A stretch of DNA of 53,706 nucleotides from Phycisphaeraceae bacterium (GTDB lineage: Bacteria; Planctomycetota; Phycisphaerae; Phycisphaerales; UBA1924). The number at the start of each line of letters is the position of its first letter. Position 1 is the stretch's first letter. Under the pieces are notes generated by a model that was not told the DNA's origin, searched no databases, and worked only from the letters and a program-made list of their open reading frames with translations. Location of the stretch: contig JAHCJH010000004.1 in the NCBI GenBank assembly GCA_026126345.1, forward strand, positions 1 to 53,706, written 5' to 3'. The translations under genes were made by a program, and so were the position numbers. This document shows, one piece after another, positions 26,945 through 35,968 of the stretch.

Positions 26945-27913
26945 CTAGCCGACGCGCGCCGAACTCGTGCCCCGCCGCGCGGGCGTGTCGCACGCCGGTT
27001 CGTCGGCGCCGGTGCGGATCGCGTCCATGAGCCGTCGGAACAGGTGGCCGGCGACCGGGCCGGGCCGGCCGTCGCCGATCGGCCGCCCGTCGAGCCGGGA
27101 AACCGACGTCACCATCGTGGTCGTCCCCACCAGGATGATCTCCGCAGCGCGGTCCAGGTCCGCCGCGTCGATCGCTCCTTCGGTGAGATTCGGTTCGACC
27201 TCGAGCAGGATCTCGCGTGTAACGCCCGCCAGCAGCGGCGCACTGGCCAGCGAAGGCGTGGCGACTTCGTACCGATCGAACGGTGGCGGCAGGTGACCCG
27301 CCGGTGCCGACCGCGCTGTCGCGATGACCACGTTGGTGTACGTCCCCTCGGTCACCAGCCGCCGCCGGGCGTGGTCGCGCACCAGAATCGCCTCGTCGGC
27401 TCCCCGTTCCGCGGCGTCGATCGCTTCCATCACGTTGCCGAGCAGGCTGATCGACTTGACGTGACCGAGTTCCCAACGCCGGTCGGGCCGCGTGGCGCAC
27501 GACTTCAGCGCGGGCTCCGCCAGCCCCGCCAGCGCCGGAAGAGGGGCACAGTACCCGAACACCGTCGGACGAAGCCCCGGCGGCGGCACGCGCGATCGCG
27601 GCGCGTGCGTCGACAGGTCCGGCGCGCCCCGGGTGACCTGCCAGTAGATGAACGCCTCACGCAGCCCGTTGGCGTCGAGCAGGGCTTCGGTCGCGGGACC
27701 CAGCGTCGCCGGATCGAACGCGATCCCCGCCGTCGCCAGGCCCGAGCCCATGCGCCGCACGTGCCTCGACAGGCCGATCACCCTTCGCCGCCCGCCGACC
27801 ACCCCGCATCGGAGCCCCTCGTAAATGCCGTCGCCGAACAGAAACCCGCGGTCGAACGGGCTGACGCGGGCCTGGTCCGCGGGCAGAATGGCGCCGTTGA
27901 GGTGAACGAGCAT
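26945..27913 (-). CDS. Class IV aminotransferase, D-amino-acid transaminase-like
   Basis: A 322-residue PLP enzyme of fold type IV (branched-chain, D-amino acid and aminodeoxychorismate lyase family). Seen: PFDRGFLFGDGIYEGLRC, RPDRRWELGHVKSISLLGNV with the expected Schiff-base Lys153, EGTYTNVVIA, and TREILLEV, with VGTTTMVTSVSRLDGRPIGDG. The HVKSISLLGNV block is closer to D-alanine transaminases (DIKSLNLLGNV) than to IlvE. It probably makes D-glutamate or D-alanine, which fits murD 12 bases downstream; an IlvE-like role remains possible. The C-terminal tail after RTGADEPA is low-complexity. Confidence 0.83.
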   Translation of the reverse strand: MLVHLNGAILPADQARVSPFDRGFLFGDGIYEGLRCGVVGGRRRVIGLSRHVRRMGSGLATAGIAFDPATLGPATEALLDANGLREAFIYWQVTRGAPDLSTHAPRSRVPPPGLRPTVFGYCAPLPALAGLAEPALKSCATRPDRRWELGHVKSISLLGNVMEAIDAAERGADEAILVRDHARRRLVTEGTYTNVVIATARSAPAGHLPPPFDRYEVATPSLASAPLLAGVTREILLEVEPNLTEGAIDAADLDRAAEIILVGTTTMVTSVSRLDGRPIGDGRPGPVAGHLFRRLMDAIRTGADEPACDTPARRGTSSARVG

Positions 27914-27941
27914 TGTGCGGAGGCCTCGGGCGGGCGACGGA

Positions 27942-29000
27942 TCATCGCGCCGGTGCGCCGTTCATCGGCCGTCGCAGCAGCGTCCAGTGAGCGAACAGGT
28001 CGTTCTCCAGATCCATCCCCTGCACGTCCCACCCCAGGGCCTTGGCTATGGCCCGGGCCGCCGCATCGTCGGTGCGGTCGAACTCCAGCACCTCGAAGCC
28101 CGCGCCCTGGAGCACCGCGCGATCGAACGGGCATCGCCCGTCGGACCATGGCTTGTACGGCTGGTCGGGTTTCGATGGCGCCGGCGACAGGTTGTAGATC
28201 ATCACCAGCCCCCCCGGCTTGAGCGCCTCGTACATCGAGCGCACGAACCGCTCGTCGCTCACCCCCAGCCGGATCAGCGTCCGCGGGTCCGCTTCGCGCT
28301 CCGGGTGGATGTACCCACGCTTGAGCGTGTTCTTCGACAGGATCAGGTCGAAGCCGGTGCCGACGGCCGCGGCCGCCTCGCTCTCGCCCGGCCATTGCCC
28401 GATCACCAGCCGCGCCGCGCCGCCGGCCGAGCCGACCGGCCCCTGGTCCGTCGGGTGGCTGTACAGGGCGCCCAGCAGCGGGTCCACATCCACGCCCACG
28501 GACTCGGCGCCCAGGATCGCCATCAGCCGGACGGGACCGATGCCGCCGCAGCCAAAGTCCATCACCCGCGCCCCGCGCAGGTCGGATCGCTGCTTCCACG
28601 GCTCGTGCGCGCCGATGAGATCGATCGCCCGCGCGTACGCCAGCGGCGACCCGTACCGGGTGGTGTAGTAGAACTCCTCGTCCAGCACGCGGGGCTTCAG
28701 CGCGGCTCGCTCGGCCTCGGGAAGCGCCGCCGCCTGCTCGGGCGTCAGCCATGCTTTCGTAGTCGGGTTCTGGTACAGGCTCCGCGGCTCGATTTCGGGC
28801 AGCCGATCCGCCGCCGCCACGAACGCCCGAGCCAGCGCCGAGATCACCAGCGGGTCAGAAGCGCGTGCATCCTGCCGCAAACGCTCGACGCCCTTGGCCG
28901 GCTGCGCAGGTGGAGGCGTCGCCTGCGGGTCGGCCGGCTTGGGCGTCGCCGCCGGTTGCGGGAACAGGTTGAGCAGCAGGCACAGGGTCAGGGTGGTCAT
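27942..29000 (-). CDS. Class I SAM-dependent methyltransferase-like protein with hydrophobic N-terminus
   Basis: A 352-residue protein with a Rossmann-type methyltransferase core: motif I VMDFGCGGIGPVRLMAILGA followed by VGVDVDP with the acidic residue after strand 2, FDLILSKNTLKRGYI, and LKPGGLVMIYNLSP. Before the core is an N-terminal stretch MTTLTLCLLLNLFPQP and a Pro/Ala linker, which resembles a signal or anchor segment but lacks basic residues. An export role would be odd for a SAM enzyme because SAM is cytoplasmic. The substrate is unknown. ATG 29000 is chosen over ATG 29021. It lies between priA (51 bases) and the aminotransferase (28 bases). Confidence 0.7.
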   Translation of the reverse strand: MTTLTLCLLLNLFPQPAATPKPADPQATPPPAQPAKGVERLRQDARASDPLVISALARAFVAAADRLPEIEPRSLYQNPTTKAWLTPEQAAALPEAERAALKPRVLDEEFYYTTRYGSPLAYARAIDLIGAHEPWKQRSDLRGARVMDFGCGGIGPVRLMAILGAESVGVDVDPLLGALYSHPTDQGPVGSAGGAARLVIGQWPGESEAAAAVGTGFDLILSKNTLKRGYIHPEREADPRTLIRLGVSDERFVRSMYEALKPGGLVMIYNLSPAPSKPDQPYKPWSDGRCPFDRAVLQGAGFEVLEFDRTDDAAARAIAKALGWDVQGMDLENDLFAHWTLLRRPMNGAPAR

Positions 29001-29051
29001 GGTCGGCTCTGCATTCGGCACACCGCGGCAAGCGTATCGGACTTCGCGCCG

Positions 29052-31484
29052 CTACAGCAGCGCGATCGGGTCCACGTCGACCGCTGTCCGGGCGTCGCTG
29101 GTCACCAGCCCGCGGGACCGCACCTCGGCCAGCAGCCGCTGCAGCGTGCCCCGTCCCAGCGGCGGCGCGGCCATCACCTCGATCGCGACCCGGTGGAAGC
29201 CGCCGATCCTGGAGATGGGGCACGGGAACGGCCCGCGAACGTGCACAGCGCCCCCCTCGCCCGCGAGGCGCCCGGCGGACCGGCGCAGCGCATCGGCGAT
29301 CGAACCAGCCGAGGCGCGGGCGGCGCCGACGTCCTCGTCCCGGCAGACGATCCGCACCATGCGGCCGACGGGCGGCAGGGCGGCCCGGGACCGCACCGCC
29401 AGTTCGCCCTCGGCAAACCCCACGTAGTCGTGGCGCGACGCAAGCACGATGGCCGGCTCGGCCGGGCTCATGGTCTGCACGACCACCCGTCCCGGCTGGT
29501 CGGCCCGCCCGGCGCGCCCAGCGACCTGGCAGACCAGTTGGAACGTGCGCTCCGCGGCCCGGAAATCCGGCAGGTTGAGCGCCGTGTCGGCGTTGACGAT
29601 GCCCACCAGGCGAACGTTGGGAAAGTCAAGCCCCTTGGCGATCATCTGCGTGCCGAGCATGACACGTGCCTGGCCCGCGGCGAAGCGGTCCAGTGCTTCG
29701 AAGTAGTCGTTCGCGGTGCGCATCGTGTCGCCATCGACGCGGATGAGCGTCGATCCGATCCGCAGGCCGTGCGTGTGGATGAACTTGCGCTCCAGCTCCT
29801 GCTCGATGCGCTGCGTGCCGAGTCCGAAGGTGTTGACACGCCCGCCGCAGGCCGGACACTTGGCCGGCAAGAGCTGCTCGGCCAGACAGTGGTGGCAACG
29901 AACAAACCCGCGAGCCCCGCGGTCCGCGGCCTGTGCATGGAGGTGGTACACGCTCGTGGCGTCGCACTGGTCGCACCGCATGGTCCAGCCGCAACGCGGA
30001 TCGGTGCAGCAGATGTAGTTGGCATAGCCGCGACGATTCAGCAGCAGGATGGCCTGCCCGCCGTCGTCGAGCGTCCGCCGAAGCGCCCCTTCGAGCGTCG
30101 GCCCCAGCAGGTGCAGCTGGCGGTCGGCGGCGGCCCCTGGCTGGTCCGCCCGGCGGCGACGCTCCTCGGCCAGGTCCACGATGTCCACCCGGGGCAGCGG
30201 CGCGTTGGTGGCGCGCCGCGACAGCGTCCACAGGCGGTACTTGGGCGGGCCCGAGCCGTGCGGTCGGGTATTGATCCATGATTCCAGCGACGGCGTCGCC
30301 GACCCGAGCACCACCGTGCACCCTTCCAGTGACGCCCGCACCACCGCGACATCGCGCGCGTGGTACCGGGGCAGCTGATCCTGCTTGTACGAGCCGTCGT
30401 GCTCCTCGTCCACGATGATCAGCCCCACCCCAGTCAGCGGCGCGAAGATCGCCGACCTCGCGCCGACCACCAGCGACACGCTGCCATCGGCGCACGCCCG
30501 CCACTGCTGGTGCCGCTGCGCGCCGGTCAGCCCCGAGTGCAGCACCGCCACCCGCCCGGGGAACCGCGCCAGAAACCGTTCGCTGGTCTGCGGCGTCAGC
30601 GCGATCTCCGGGACCAGCACGATCGCCGTCGCCCGCGGATCGCGCCGGAACAGCGCGTCGATCAGCCGCAGGTACACCTCGGTCTTGCCCGAGCCTGTCA
30701 CGCCACGCAGCACGTGCGCGCTGAACGAGCCGAGCGCCGGCGTCAGCCCATGCACGACCGCCGCCTGCTCGTCGGTGAGCGTCGGCGCCAAGGCCGGCAC
30801 CCCCGCCGCCGACGACCGCAGCGCTCGAGCCTGGACGCCCGCCCGCTCGGTCGAGACCAGCAGACCGGCGTTCAGGAGTTTCTTCACCGCCGCGGATGAG
30901 ACGCCCTCCACCGCCGCAACGATTGCCCGGGCCGTTGCCGGCAGCTCCACGGCGTCCTGCTCCAGAAGTCGGTGCCACGCCGCGCCCAGCCGCGGCGAGA
31001 GCTCCGTCAGCCGCCGGGCACGCTCCGAATCGCTCAACGGCGCCAGAGATACCTCAGCCACCGTCGTGCGCCCCACGGCGCGCTTCACCGCGGCCGGAAC
31101 CATCGTGCCGAACACCATCCCCAGCGGGCAGACGTAGTACCCCGCGATCCACTCGGCCAGGCGCACGAGGTTCGGCGGAAGCCCCGCGCCGGTGCGGGCC
31201 AGCACGAATTTCACCTTTGCCGGGTCGAGCCCGTCGAGCAGCTCGCGCCCCCCGGTCCGCACCACGATGCCCGCGGCTCGGGTGTTGCCCCGCCCCAGCG
31301 GAACCTCCACCCGCTCGCCGACCTCCGGCTCCGGGCCATCCGGCAGGGCGTAGCTCAGCGAGCTGTCGATCAGCCCCCCCTCCCGCCCCGCGCGCTCGAT
31401 GCCCCGTTCCACCACCACGCGGACGAACCGCGTCGCGGTCGGTCGGGCCGGTTCTGGAGCGGGCTGTGCGAAGAGACTGGTCAC
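29052..31484 (-). CDS. priA: Primosomal protein N', replication restart helicase
   Basis: PriA binds stalled forks and loads the replicative helicase. The 810-residue product has the N-terminal DNA-binding part (YALPDGPEPEVGERVEVPLG), helicase motif I GVTGSGKTEVYLRLI (about 262), ATAIVLVPEIALTPQT, the DEEH box IIVDEEHDGSYKQ (about 357), GSATPSLESW, and a zinc-binding Cys cluster (CGWTMRCDQC, RCHHC, CPACGG; about 490-546), then motifs V and VI (LGTQMIAKGLDFPNV). It is complete. First gene of the six-gene minus-strand unit. Its ATG lies only 44 bases from carA on the other strand. Confidence 0.94.
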   Translation of the reverse strand: MTSLFAQPAPEPARPTATRFVRVVVERGIERAGREGGLIDSSLSYALPDGPEPEVGERVEVPLGRGNTRAAGIVVRTGGRELLDGLDPAKVKFVLARTGAGLPPNLVRLAEWIAGYYVCPLGMVFGTMVPAAVKRAVGRTTVAEVSLAPLSDSERARRLTELSPRLGAAWHRLLEQDAVELPATARAIVAAVEGVSSAAVKKLLNAGLLVSTERAGVQARALRSSAAGVPALAPTLTDEQAAVVHGLTPALGSFSAHVLRGVTGSGKTEVYLRLIDALFRRDPRATAIVLVPEIALTPQTSERFLARFPGRVAVLHSGLTGAQRHQQWRACADGSVSLVVGARSAIFAPLTGVGLIIVDEEHDGSYKQDQLPRYHARDVAVVRASLEGCTVVLGSATPSLESWINTRPHGSGPPKYRLWTLSRRATNAPLPRVDIVDLAEERRRRADQPGAAADRQLHLLGPTLEGALRRTLDDGGQAILLLNRRGYANYICCTDPRCGWTMRCDQCDATSVYHLHAQAADRGARGFVRCHHCLAEQLLPAKCPACGGRVNTFGLGTQRIEQELERKFIHTHGLRIGSTLIRVDGDTMRTANDYFEALDRFAAGQARVMLGTQMIAKGLDFPNVRLVGIVNADTALNLPDFRAAERTFQLVCQVAGRAGRADQPGRVVVQTMSPAEPAIVLASRHDYVGFAEGELAVRSRAALPPVGRMVRIVCRDEDVGAARASAGSIADALRRSAGRLAGEGGAVHVRGPFPCPISRIGGFHRVAIEVMAAPPLGRGTLQRLLAEVRSRGLVTSDARTAVDVDPIALL

Positions 31485-31528
31485 GGTGCAGCTCGCCGCG
31501 TGCGGCGCGTCGGTTCTAAAGTAGCGGC

Positions 31529-32761
31529 ATGATCCAGCATTCGGCCAGCGTCGGGGCGAACAGCAGGCAGGAGTCCCGGCCCGCCCGGCTGGCGCTGGCC
31601 GACGGCGCGGTGTTCCACGGAGCGGCGTTCGGCGCCAAGGGCGTGACTCGCACGGCCGAAGTCGTGTTCAACACCGCCATGTGCGGCTACCAGGAGGCTC
31701 TGACCGACCCGTCCTACACCGGCCAGATCCTGGTGATGACGTACCCCATGATGGGCAACTACGGAGTCAACCCCGAAGACGTCGAGAGCCGCAAGGTGCA
31801 GGTATCGGGGTTCGTCGTGCGGGAACTGGTTCGACTGGCGTGCAACTACCGGGCGACGCTCCCGCTCGACGAATACCTGGAAAAGGCCGGCGTGCTGGGC
31901 ATCACCGGCATCGACACCCGGGCGCTCACCCGGCGCTTGCGGTCGGCCGGCGTCATGCAGGGCGTGATCAGCGATGACCCCTCGCCCACCGATCAGCAGT
32001 TGGTCGACATGGCACGGGCAGCCCCGTCCATGGCGGGCCAGAACCTTGTGCCCCTGGTCGGTTGCAACGCGAAGCAGACGTGGAACGAGACGCTGGGCGA
32101 GTGGTCGCTGGAATCCCAGCTCCCCGGGGCGCACGCCAACGCAGGCCCCCGCACCTACCGAGTGCTGGCCCTGGACTGCGGCGCCAAGAGCAACATCCTC
32201 CGCAATCTGTCCCAGCGGGGATGCCAGGTTGAGGTGGTGCCACACACGATCTCCGCCGCGGAGATCAAGGAGCGATTCCGGCGCGGCGAAGCCGATGGGC
32301 TGTTCATCAGCAACGGCCCGGGCGACCCGGCGGCAGTGAACGCTACCATCAATACCCTGAAACAGGTGGTGGCGGATCCAGATGGCCTGACCATCCCCAC
32401 ATTCGGTATTTGTCTGGGTCACCAACTTCTGGGCTTGGCGATCGGTGCCAGGACGTTCAAACTGCCGTTTGGCCACCGTGGCGCGAACCAGCCCGTCAAG
32501 AACCTCATGAACGGCCGCGTGGAGATCACCAGCCAGAATCACGGGTTCGCGGTAGACCCCAAGAGCCTGGAGCAGGCCGGCGCGGAGCCCACGCACGTGC
32601 ACCTCAACGACGGCACGCTGGCCGGTTTCCGCCTGAAGAACCGCCCGGTGTTCTGTGTTCAGTACCACCCCGAAGCGAGCCCGGGTCCGCACGATTCGGC
32701 GTACCTGTTCGACGCGTTCGTGAAGATGATGGACGACAAGAAGCCGGTCGTCTTCTCCTGA
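31529..32761 (+). CDS. carA: Carbamoyl-phosphate synthase small subunit
   Basis: CarA is the glutamine amidotransferase subunit that supplies ammonia for carbamoyl phosphate (arginine and pyrimidine synthesis). The 410-residue product shows LADGAVFHGAAFGAKGVTRT, VFNTAMCGYQEALTDPSY, MMGNYGVNPEDVES, FISNGPGDPAA, and the triad: Cys295 in FGICLGHQLLGLA, His380 and Glu382 in CVQYHPEA. It runs a little longer than usual. carB is not present downstream. A TAAAGT box at 31517-31522 ends six bases before the ATG and no ribosome site is seen, which would fit a very short leader. Confidence 0.94.
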   Translation: MIQHSASVGANSRQESRPARLALADGAVFHGAAFGAKGVTRTAEVVFNTAMCGYQEALTDPSYTGQILVMTYPMMGNYGVNPEDVESRKVQVSGFVVRELVRLACNYRATLPLDEYLEKAGVLGITGIDTRALTRRLRSAGVMQGVISDDPSPTDQQLVDMARAAPSMAGQNLVPLVGCNAKQTWNETLGEWSLESQLPGAHANAGPRTYRVLALDCGAKSNILRNLSQRGCQVEVVPHTISAAEIKERFRRGEADGLFISNGPGDPAAVNATINTLKQVVADPDGLTIPTFGICLGHQLLGLAIGARTFKLPFGHRGANQPVKNLMNGRVEITSQNHGFAVDPKSLEQAGAEPTHVHLNDGTLAGFRLKNRPVFCVQYHPEASPGPHDSAYLFDAFVKMMDDKKPVVFS

Positions 32762-32893
32762 ACTCCCCCCAATGGGGTTGTCCCCGAACGCAACCAAACC
32801 GCAAACAAGCAATAGCAGTTCCCGGACGGCGTTCGGCCGTTCGCACGGGGGCGGATTGCCTTCCTCCAACCACTCGTTCTCTGGGAGTTCGAC

Positions 32894-34249
32894 ATGTTCG
32901 CCAACGCTGCCCGCACCGTGAAGTCCGCGTCGGTCGCCCTTGCCCTCGTCTTGGCGGTTGGCGGTTCGGCCGCGCTGGCACAACCCGGTGGCGGCGGAGG
33001 CCGCGGCCCCGGGGGTGGTGGCGGCATGGGCGGGATGGGCATGATGATGGGCGGCCTTGGTGGCATGGGCGGGCGGATGGGCGCGCCGTTCAGCGCCAAC
33101 GACGTGGACAAGTTCGCGCCGATCCTGAACCTGACGGACGAGCAGAAGGAAGCGGCCAAGACGCTGCTGGTCGGGCACCTGTCGGCGTACCAGGAGCAGG
33201 CCGATGCGTTCCGCAAGGAGATGGACCGGGTCCGCGAGGAATTCCGCGAGACGCGCGATCCGTCGGTGTGGGGCGGCCTGCGCGAAGCGGGCACCAAGCT
33301 GGCCGAAGCCCGCAAGGCGATGGAAACCGCCTACGTCGCGGACCTCAAGTCGATCCTGAACGACGATCAGATCGCCGCCTGGCCGAAGGTCGAGATGATG
33401 CGTCGGCGTGAGCAGACCATCAACATGGGCCTGATGGCCGGCGAGCGCGTGGACGTCATCCGCATCGTCGACCAGCTCAAGCCCGAGCCGACGGTCATGG
33501 ACGAGCTGCGCCCGATCCTCGAGGCGTATGCCGCCGACGTCGATCGCGCCCTGCAGAAGCGCAACGAGCTCTTCGAGCGCGGCATGCAGCAGGGTATGGA
33601 GATGTTCCAGAACGGCGACACCGCTGGCATTCAGAAGATGTTCGAGGAGGCCCGCGAGGCGTCCACGGCCGTCCGCGACACCAACCGGCGCTACGCCCGG
33701 CAGGTCGAGGGCGCTCTTCCGCCCGAGCTCGCCGCCAAGTTCGCCGCTGAGTTCAAGCGCGAGAGCTTCCCACAGGTCTACCGCGACCGCTACCCGAATC
33801 AGGCCCTCAAGGCCGCGGCGGCGTTCGACGACCTCGACGACGCCCAGAAGGCGAGCATCGCCAGCCTGATGGAGTCGTACCAGCGCGATTCGGCAACGCT
33901 CAACGAGAAGGGCGAGAAGGCCACCGAAGCGCAGGAAGCCGCCTTCAGCCCGGCGCAGATGATGCAGCGCGGCCAGGGTGGCGGGCCCGGCGGCTTCGGC
34001 GAGAACCCCGCGATGCAGGAATACCGCACGGCCCGGCGTGAATTGGACAACCGAACCGTCGAAGCCCTCAAGGCGATCCTCAACGATCAGCAGCGCGCCC
34101 GTCTGCCCGAGCAGCCGGGCGGCGGCGGCGACGGCGGACCGCGCATGCGACAGGGCGGCGACAACAACGGCGACCAGTTGCAGCGCCGGCGTGGCAACGT
34201 CGGCAACCAGCCCAGGGCCAACCCGCCCCAGCAGCCCCGCAATAACTGA
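32894..34249 (+). CDS. Secreted Gly-rich protein with repeated LTxxQ-like motifs
   Basis: A 451-residue exported protein with a classic signal peptide cut near residue 29 (GGSAALAQ). Residues 31-64 are a Gly/Met tract. The rest is mostly helical and charged. LTDEQKEAAKTLL (80-92) and LDDAQKASIASLM (314-326), and LKSILNDDQ (151-159) and LKAILNDQQ (392-400), are paired, so the protein probably arose from a two-fold duplication. The LTxxQ motif recalls periplasmic Spy/CpxP-like proteins, but that similarity is weak. The C-terminal 45 residues are Gly/Asn/Pro/Gln-rich. GGGAG precedes the ATG by eight bases. It lies between carA and the T2SS operon. Confidence 0.78.
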   Translation: MFANAARTVKSASVALALVLAVGGSAALAQPGGGGGRGPGGGGGMGGMGMMMGGLGGMGGRMGAPFSANDVDKFAPILNLTDEQKEAAKTLLVGHLSAYQEQADAFRKEMDRVREEFRETRDPSVWGGLREAGTKLAEARKAMETAYVADLKSILNDDQIAAWPKVEMMRRREQTINMGLMAGERVDVIRIVDQLKPEPTVMDELRPILEAYAADVDRALQKRNELFERGMQQGMEMFQNGDTAGIQKMFEEAREASTAVRDTNRRYARQVEGALPPELAAKFAAEFKRESFPQVYRDRYPNQALKAAAAFDDLDDAQKASIASLMESYQRDSATLNEKGEKATEAQEAAFSPAQMMQRGQGGGPGGFGENPAMQEYRTARRELDNRTVEALKAILNDQQRARLPEQPGGGGDGGPRMRQGGDNNGDQLQRRRGNVGNQPRANPPQQPRNN

Positions 34250-34297
34250 TCCGCGCCGCGGCGGCATCCCCAGCGGCACGCATCTGTAGAATCCGGC

Positions 34298-35938
34298 ATG
34301 CCGACGCAGCCCCTGTCAGCCCCGACGTCCGGCCCGACCGATTCTCCGGCCGTGGCGAACGGTCACGGTGCACCCGCCGCCGCCCGCAAGGCCCGGGCTC
34401 GGCGCACCCTGACCGAAAAGCCGACGATCGACGCCGACGCCAGCCGGCTCATCACCGCCGAGCAGGCCGTGCGGCTGGGGTGCGTGCCCTACGGCTTCGA
34501 CGGGCACCGCCTGCTGGTGGCGATGTCCAACCCCGAGGACTTCGCGGCGGCCGATGAAATTTCGGTGGTCACCGGCAAGCCGGTGACGCGCGTCGAGATC
34601 GCCAAGGAACACTTCGACGAACTGCTCCGCACCGCGTACGGCGCCACCGCGACGCAGATGGCCGCACGCCTGGGCGGCGAACAGGAGCCCGCCGACGAAC
34701 TGCTGGCGAACCTCGAGGCGGTGGACGCCGCGGACGTGCACCGCATGGCCGAGGAGCCCTCGGTCATCAACCTGGTGAACCTGATCATCCTCGAAGCGGT
34801 CAAGGGCCGAGCCAGCGACGTGCACGTCGAGCCGTTCGACCGATCGCTGGCGGTCAAGTACCGCATCGACGGCCTGCTCCGCACGCAGAACAGCCCGCCC
34901 AAGGCGCTGCAGGCGGCCATCACCAGCCGCATCAAGATCATGGCGGGAATGGACATTGCCGAGCGCTACGTGCCGCAGGACGGCCACATCGGCCTGCGGT
35001 TCGAGGGGCGCAAGGTGGACATCCGCGTCAGCACGGTGCCGACGATCTACGGCGAATCGGTCGTGATGCGCATCCTCGACAAGCAGGCCATCACGTTGGA
35101 CCTCAAGGCTCTGGGCATGAGCGAGGCCGACCGGGACTCCATGGACCGGCTCATCGCCCTGCCGCACGGCATGGTGCTGGTCACCGGCCCCACCGGCAGC
35201 GGCAAGACCACGACCCTCTACGCCGCGCTGACCAAGCTCTACGACCCCACGCTGAAGATCATCACCATCGAGGACCCGGTCGAGTACGAACTGGCGGGCG
35301 TGAACCAGATCCCGGTGAACCCGGACCGTGGCCTGTCGTTCGCCAACGGGCTGCGCGCCATCCTGCGCCAGGACCCGGACGTGGTGATGGTGGGCGAGAT
35401 CCGCGACGCTGAAACGGCGGAGATCTCTGTTCGTGCCGCCCTGACCGGCCACCTGATCTTCAGCACGCTGCACACCAACGATGCGCCCAGCGCCGTCGGC
35501 CGCCTGCTGGACATGGAGATCGAGCCGTTCCTGCTGGCCAGCGTGATCGAGGGCATCGTGGCCCAGCGGCTGGGGCGGCGCACGTGCCAGGTCTGCGTCC
35601 GGCCGGAGAAGATCGCCGAGGCCCTGCAGCACCGCATCCTGGAGGCCGAGCGGCCGCTGTTCCCGAACATGATGGCGTTCAGCGGCGCCGGCTGCGAGAA
35701 GTGCGAGAAGACCGGCTTCCGCGGGCGCGTCGGCTACTACGAAATGCTGATGATCACGGGGCCCATGCGCGCCGCCATCGCCAAGGGCCGCACGACCACC
35801 CCCGAGCTGCTCGCCCACGCGGCGCCCGGCCACCTCAGCATGCGCCGCGACGGGCTCATCAAGGCCTCGCAAGGACTCACCACCGTCGACGAAGTGCTCC
35901 GCGCCACGCAGGACGCCGAAGACCCCGGCTCGCGCTGA
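34298..35938 (+). CDS. gspE: Type II secretion ATPase GspE (PilB/GspE family)
   Basis: A hexameric cytoplasmic ATPase of 546 residues that drives pseudopilus assembly. Seen: N-terminal MshEN-like part (ITAEQAVRLGCVPYGFDG), ASDVHVEPFDRSLAVKYRID, Walker A GPTGSGKTTTLY (about 298-309), the Asp box TIEDPVEYEL, Walker B RQDPDVVMVGEIRDAETAEI, the His box TGHLIFSTLHTND, and a four-Cys zinc site (CQVC about 430-433, CEKC about 466-469). A TAGAAT box at 34287-34292 ends five bases before the ATG and no ribosome site is seen. First gene of the T2SS operon. Confidence 0.93.
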   Translation: MPTQPLSAPTSGPTDSPAVANGHGAPAAARKARARRTLTEKPTIDADASRLITAEQAVRLGCVPYGFDGHRLLVAMSNPEDFAAADEISVVTGKPVTRVEIAKEHFDELLRTAYGATATQMAARLGGEQEPADELLANLEAVDAADVHRMAEEPSVINLVNLIILEAVKGRASDVHVEPFDRSLAVKYRIDGLLRTQNSPPKALQAAITSRIKIMAGMDIAERYVPQDGHIGLRFEGRKVDIRVSTVPTIYGESVVMRILDKQAITLDLKALGMSEADRDSMDRLIALPHGMVLVTGPTGSGKTTTLYAALTKLYDPTLKIITIEDPVEYELAGVNQIPVNPDRGLSFANGLRAILRQDPDVVMVGEIRDAETAEISVRAALTGHLIFSTLHTNDAPSAVGRLLDMEIEPFLLASVIEGIVAQRLGRRTCQVCVRPEKIAEALQHRILEAERPLFPNMMAFSGAGCEKCEKTGFRGRVGYYEMLMITGPMRAAIAKGRTTTPELLAHAAPGHLSMRRDGLIKASQGLTTVDEVLRATQDAEDPGSR

Positions 35939-35968
35939 CCCCCAGCGCCGCCCCAGCACGGACGCCCC

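Noticed and set aside
31481-34279. Minus-strand open frame of 932 codons across carA and the LTxxQ-like gene
   Set aside because: It spans two genes with good motifs and starts on the opposite strand; sequence is shadow-like.
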